64,000 nucleotides of DNA, from the NCBI GenBank assembly GCA_014549065.1, contig JACDOX010000031.1, forward strand, positions 5,028,539 to 5,092,538, given 5' to 3'. Positions 63,000 through 64,000 of the stretch are shown piece after piece (position 1 is the first letter of the stretch; the number at the start of each line of letters is the position of its first letter). Made by a program: the position numbers and the translations under genes. Below the pieces are notes generated by a model. That model saw only the letters and a program-made list of their open reading frames with translations, did not search any database and was not told the DNA's origin. The stretch comes from Cardinalis cardinalis (Eukaryota; Chordata; Aves; Passeriformes; Cardinalidae).

Positions 63000-64000
63000 A
63001 GAGAATCTAAGAATGACATTGCTGTCCTTTTGAATTAAGATTCCTAAAAAATGAGAAAACAGATGTTTTGTAGTCCACTTAGTGACAGGACATTTTAGCA
63101 AAAGTAGCTCAAAGGTATTGTCAAGGTAAAGCAATGGCCTTGTTTGTGCTGGGTTTGATGCACCCCCGGATACTTTAGAGCTTCTGCTTTTATTCTGTTG
63201 CAGAGCAAATTAGTGATGTCAACATTTGGCGTTGTAATAATACTTTCATTCTAGAGTATTATATGCAAATATATTCAAGCCATAAAATATATGATAAATG
63301 AAAAGTCAATATTTCTATATGGTATTGGTTCTATATAAACCAAAGGACTTGACTCTTAAATAGCTAAACTGATTTGTCTAGTAAAATCCTATTGGTATCA
63401 AGACTTGGCGTCCTCTTCTAGGTGCGGAAAATCTTTTTACTTTCAAGATCAAAACAATTGAGCTAAAGAAAAGAAACCTATTCCTTTGCCAGAAATACCC
63501 AGTTTTCTTCCTAGGAAAGGTAGTTTATTCTCTTTTATTGTCTAAGCTGTGTGAATATTTGACCATATGTATGGGAATGAAGCACAGTCTAAATATTATA
63601 AAAAAGAAATTCTCAAAAATCTGCAATTAAAGATATCCTAAAGTCTCTGCTGATGATACCTTTCAGTTGTTCCACCACTTTTCTGTTTAAAGATTTTTCT
63701 ATTTTGAGTGTTACTATTGCAGAGTCATTGCCATCAAAATAATTACTGTTATTTAAGAGGTCTTCTTTTCTTATCTGAATTGCAGTCTAGAATGTATTAT
63801 ATTCATGCTCCTGAGAATAATGATTTTATAGGAATGACACTTATTTCATTTTGAGTGGGTGATTTTTGTCATTATTCTCATTCCCATTTCTATTGTTAGT
63901 ATTATATTATTCTATCGTACTCATCCTCATCATCATTAGAAATTAGAAATTAGCAAGGCACCTTATTGGATAAACAAAATTTAAGCAGTCCAGGAACTCC
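63000..64000. other. KLHL1: Intron, nothing recognised
   Basis: AT-rich DNA to the end of the window, without exon or repeat signature. Confidence 0.45.

Noticed and set aside
1..64000. tRNA genes, CRISPR arrays, operons, riboswitches or toxin-antitoxin pairs
   Set aside because: No cloverleaf, regular spaced repeat, tightly packed gene order or bacterial gene was seen. The window is vertebrate intron.

Overview
This window looks like the inside of one large vertebrate gene, most likely from a bird and probably a songbird. The evidence is AT-rich intronic DNA full of 5'-truncated CR1 LINEs, the dominant bird retrotransposon, together with bird-type ERV long terminal repeats (LTRs). Two protein-coding exons on the + strand also belong to a kelch-like gene. 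Nothing bacterial, plasmid-like or CRISPR-like is present. Most short open frames here are chance frames or decayed reverse-transcriptase fragments.

The gene is best identified as KLHL1 (BTB-BACK-Kelch family). Exon A (31177-31389) encodes 71 residues of the BACK domain. Exon B (49124-49310) encodes the end of BACK, the linker and the start of the first Kelch blade. The two exons are in phase, have GT-AG borders and are separated by a 17.7-kb intron. The BTB exons should lie to the left of the window and the remaining Kelch exons to the right, because neither was recognised here.

Layout: 1-31176 is intron upstream of exon A. It holds an ERVL-type LTR (2050-2498, - strand), a CR1 nested in a CR1 (2625-4330), a possible ERV relic (7635-7870), an old CR1 (12320-12760), further CR1s (13134, 18105, 20683 and 23523), an internally deleted CR1 with an endonuclease remnant (25161-26700) and a sense-strand ERVL LTR (30071-30550) 626 bp before exon A. 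The intron at 31390-49123 holds an ERVK-like solo LTR (33262-33687), a CR1 (34828-35485), an ERVL LTR fragment (38846-38985), a 7.5-kb stretch with no recognised repeat, and a CR1 split by a solo LTR (46533-47930). 49311-64000 is intron downstream of exon B, with two head-to-tail CR1s (50355-51202), more CR1 fragments, microsatellites and a third ERVK-like solo LTR (62599-62993).

I found no previously undescribed biological system. The strongest observations concern transposon archaeology. Three solo LTRs each have a perfect 6-bp target-site duplication, and all three lie antisense to the gene. There are also two nested insertions that give relative ages, and a deleted CR1 that retains endonuclease coding sequence. 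All repeat names come from remembered family consensus features, not from a search, and most repeat edges are approximate to within 10-30 bp.
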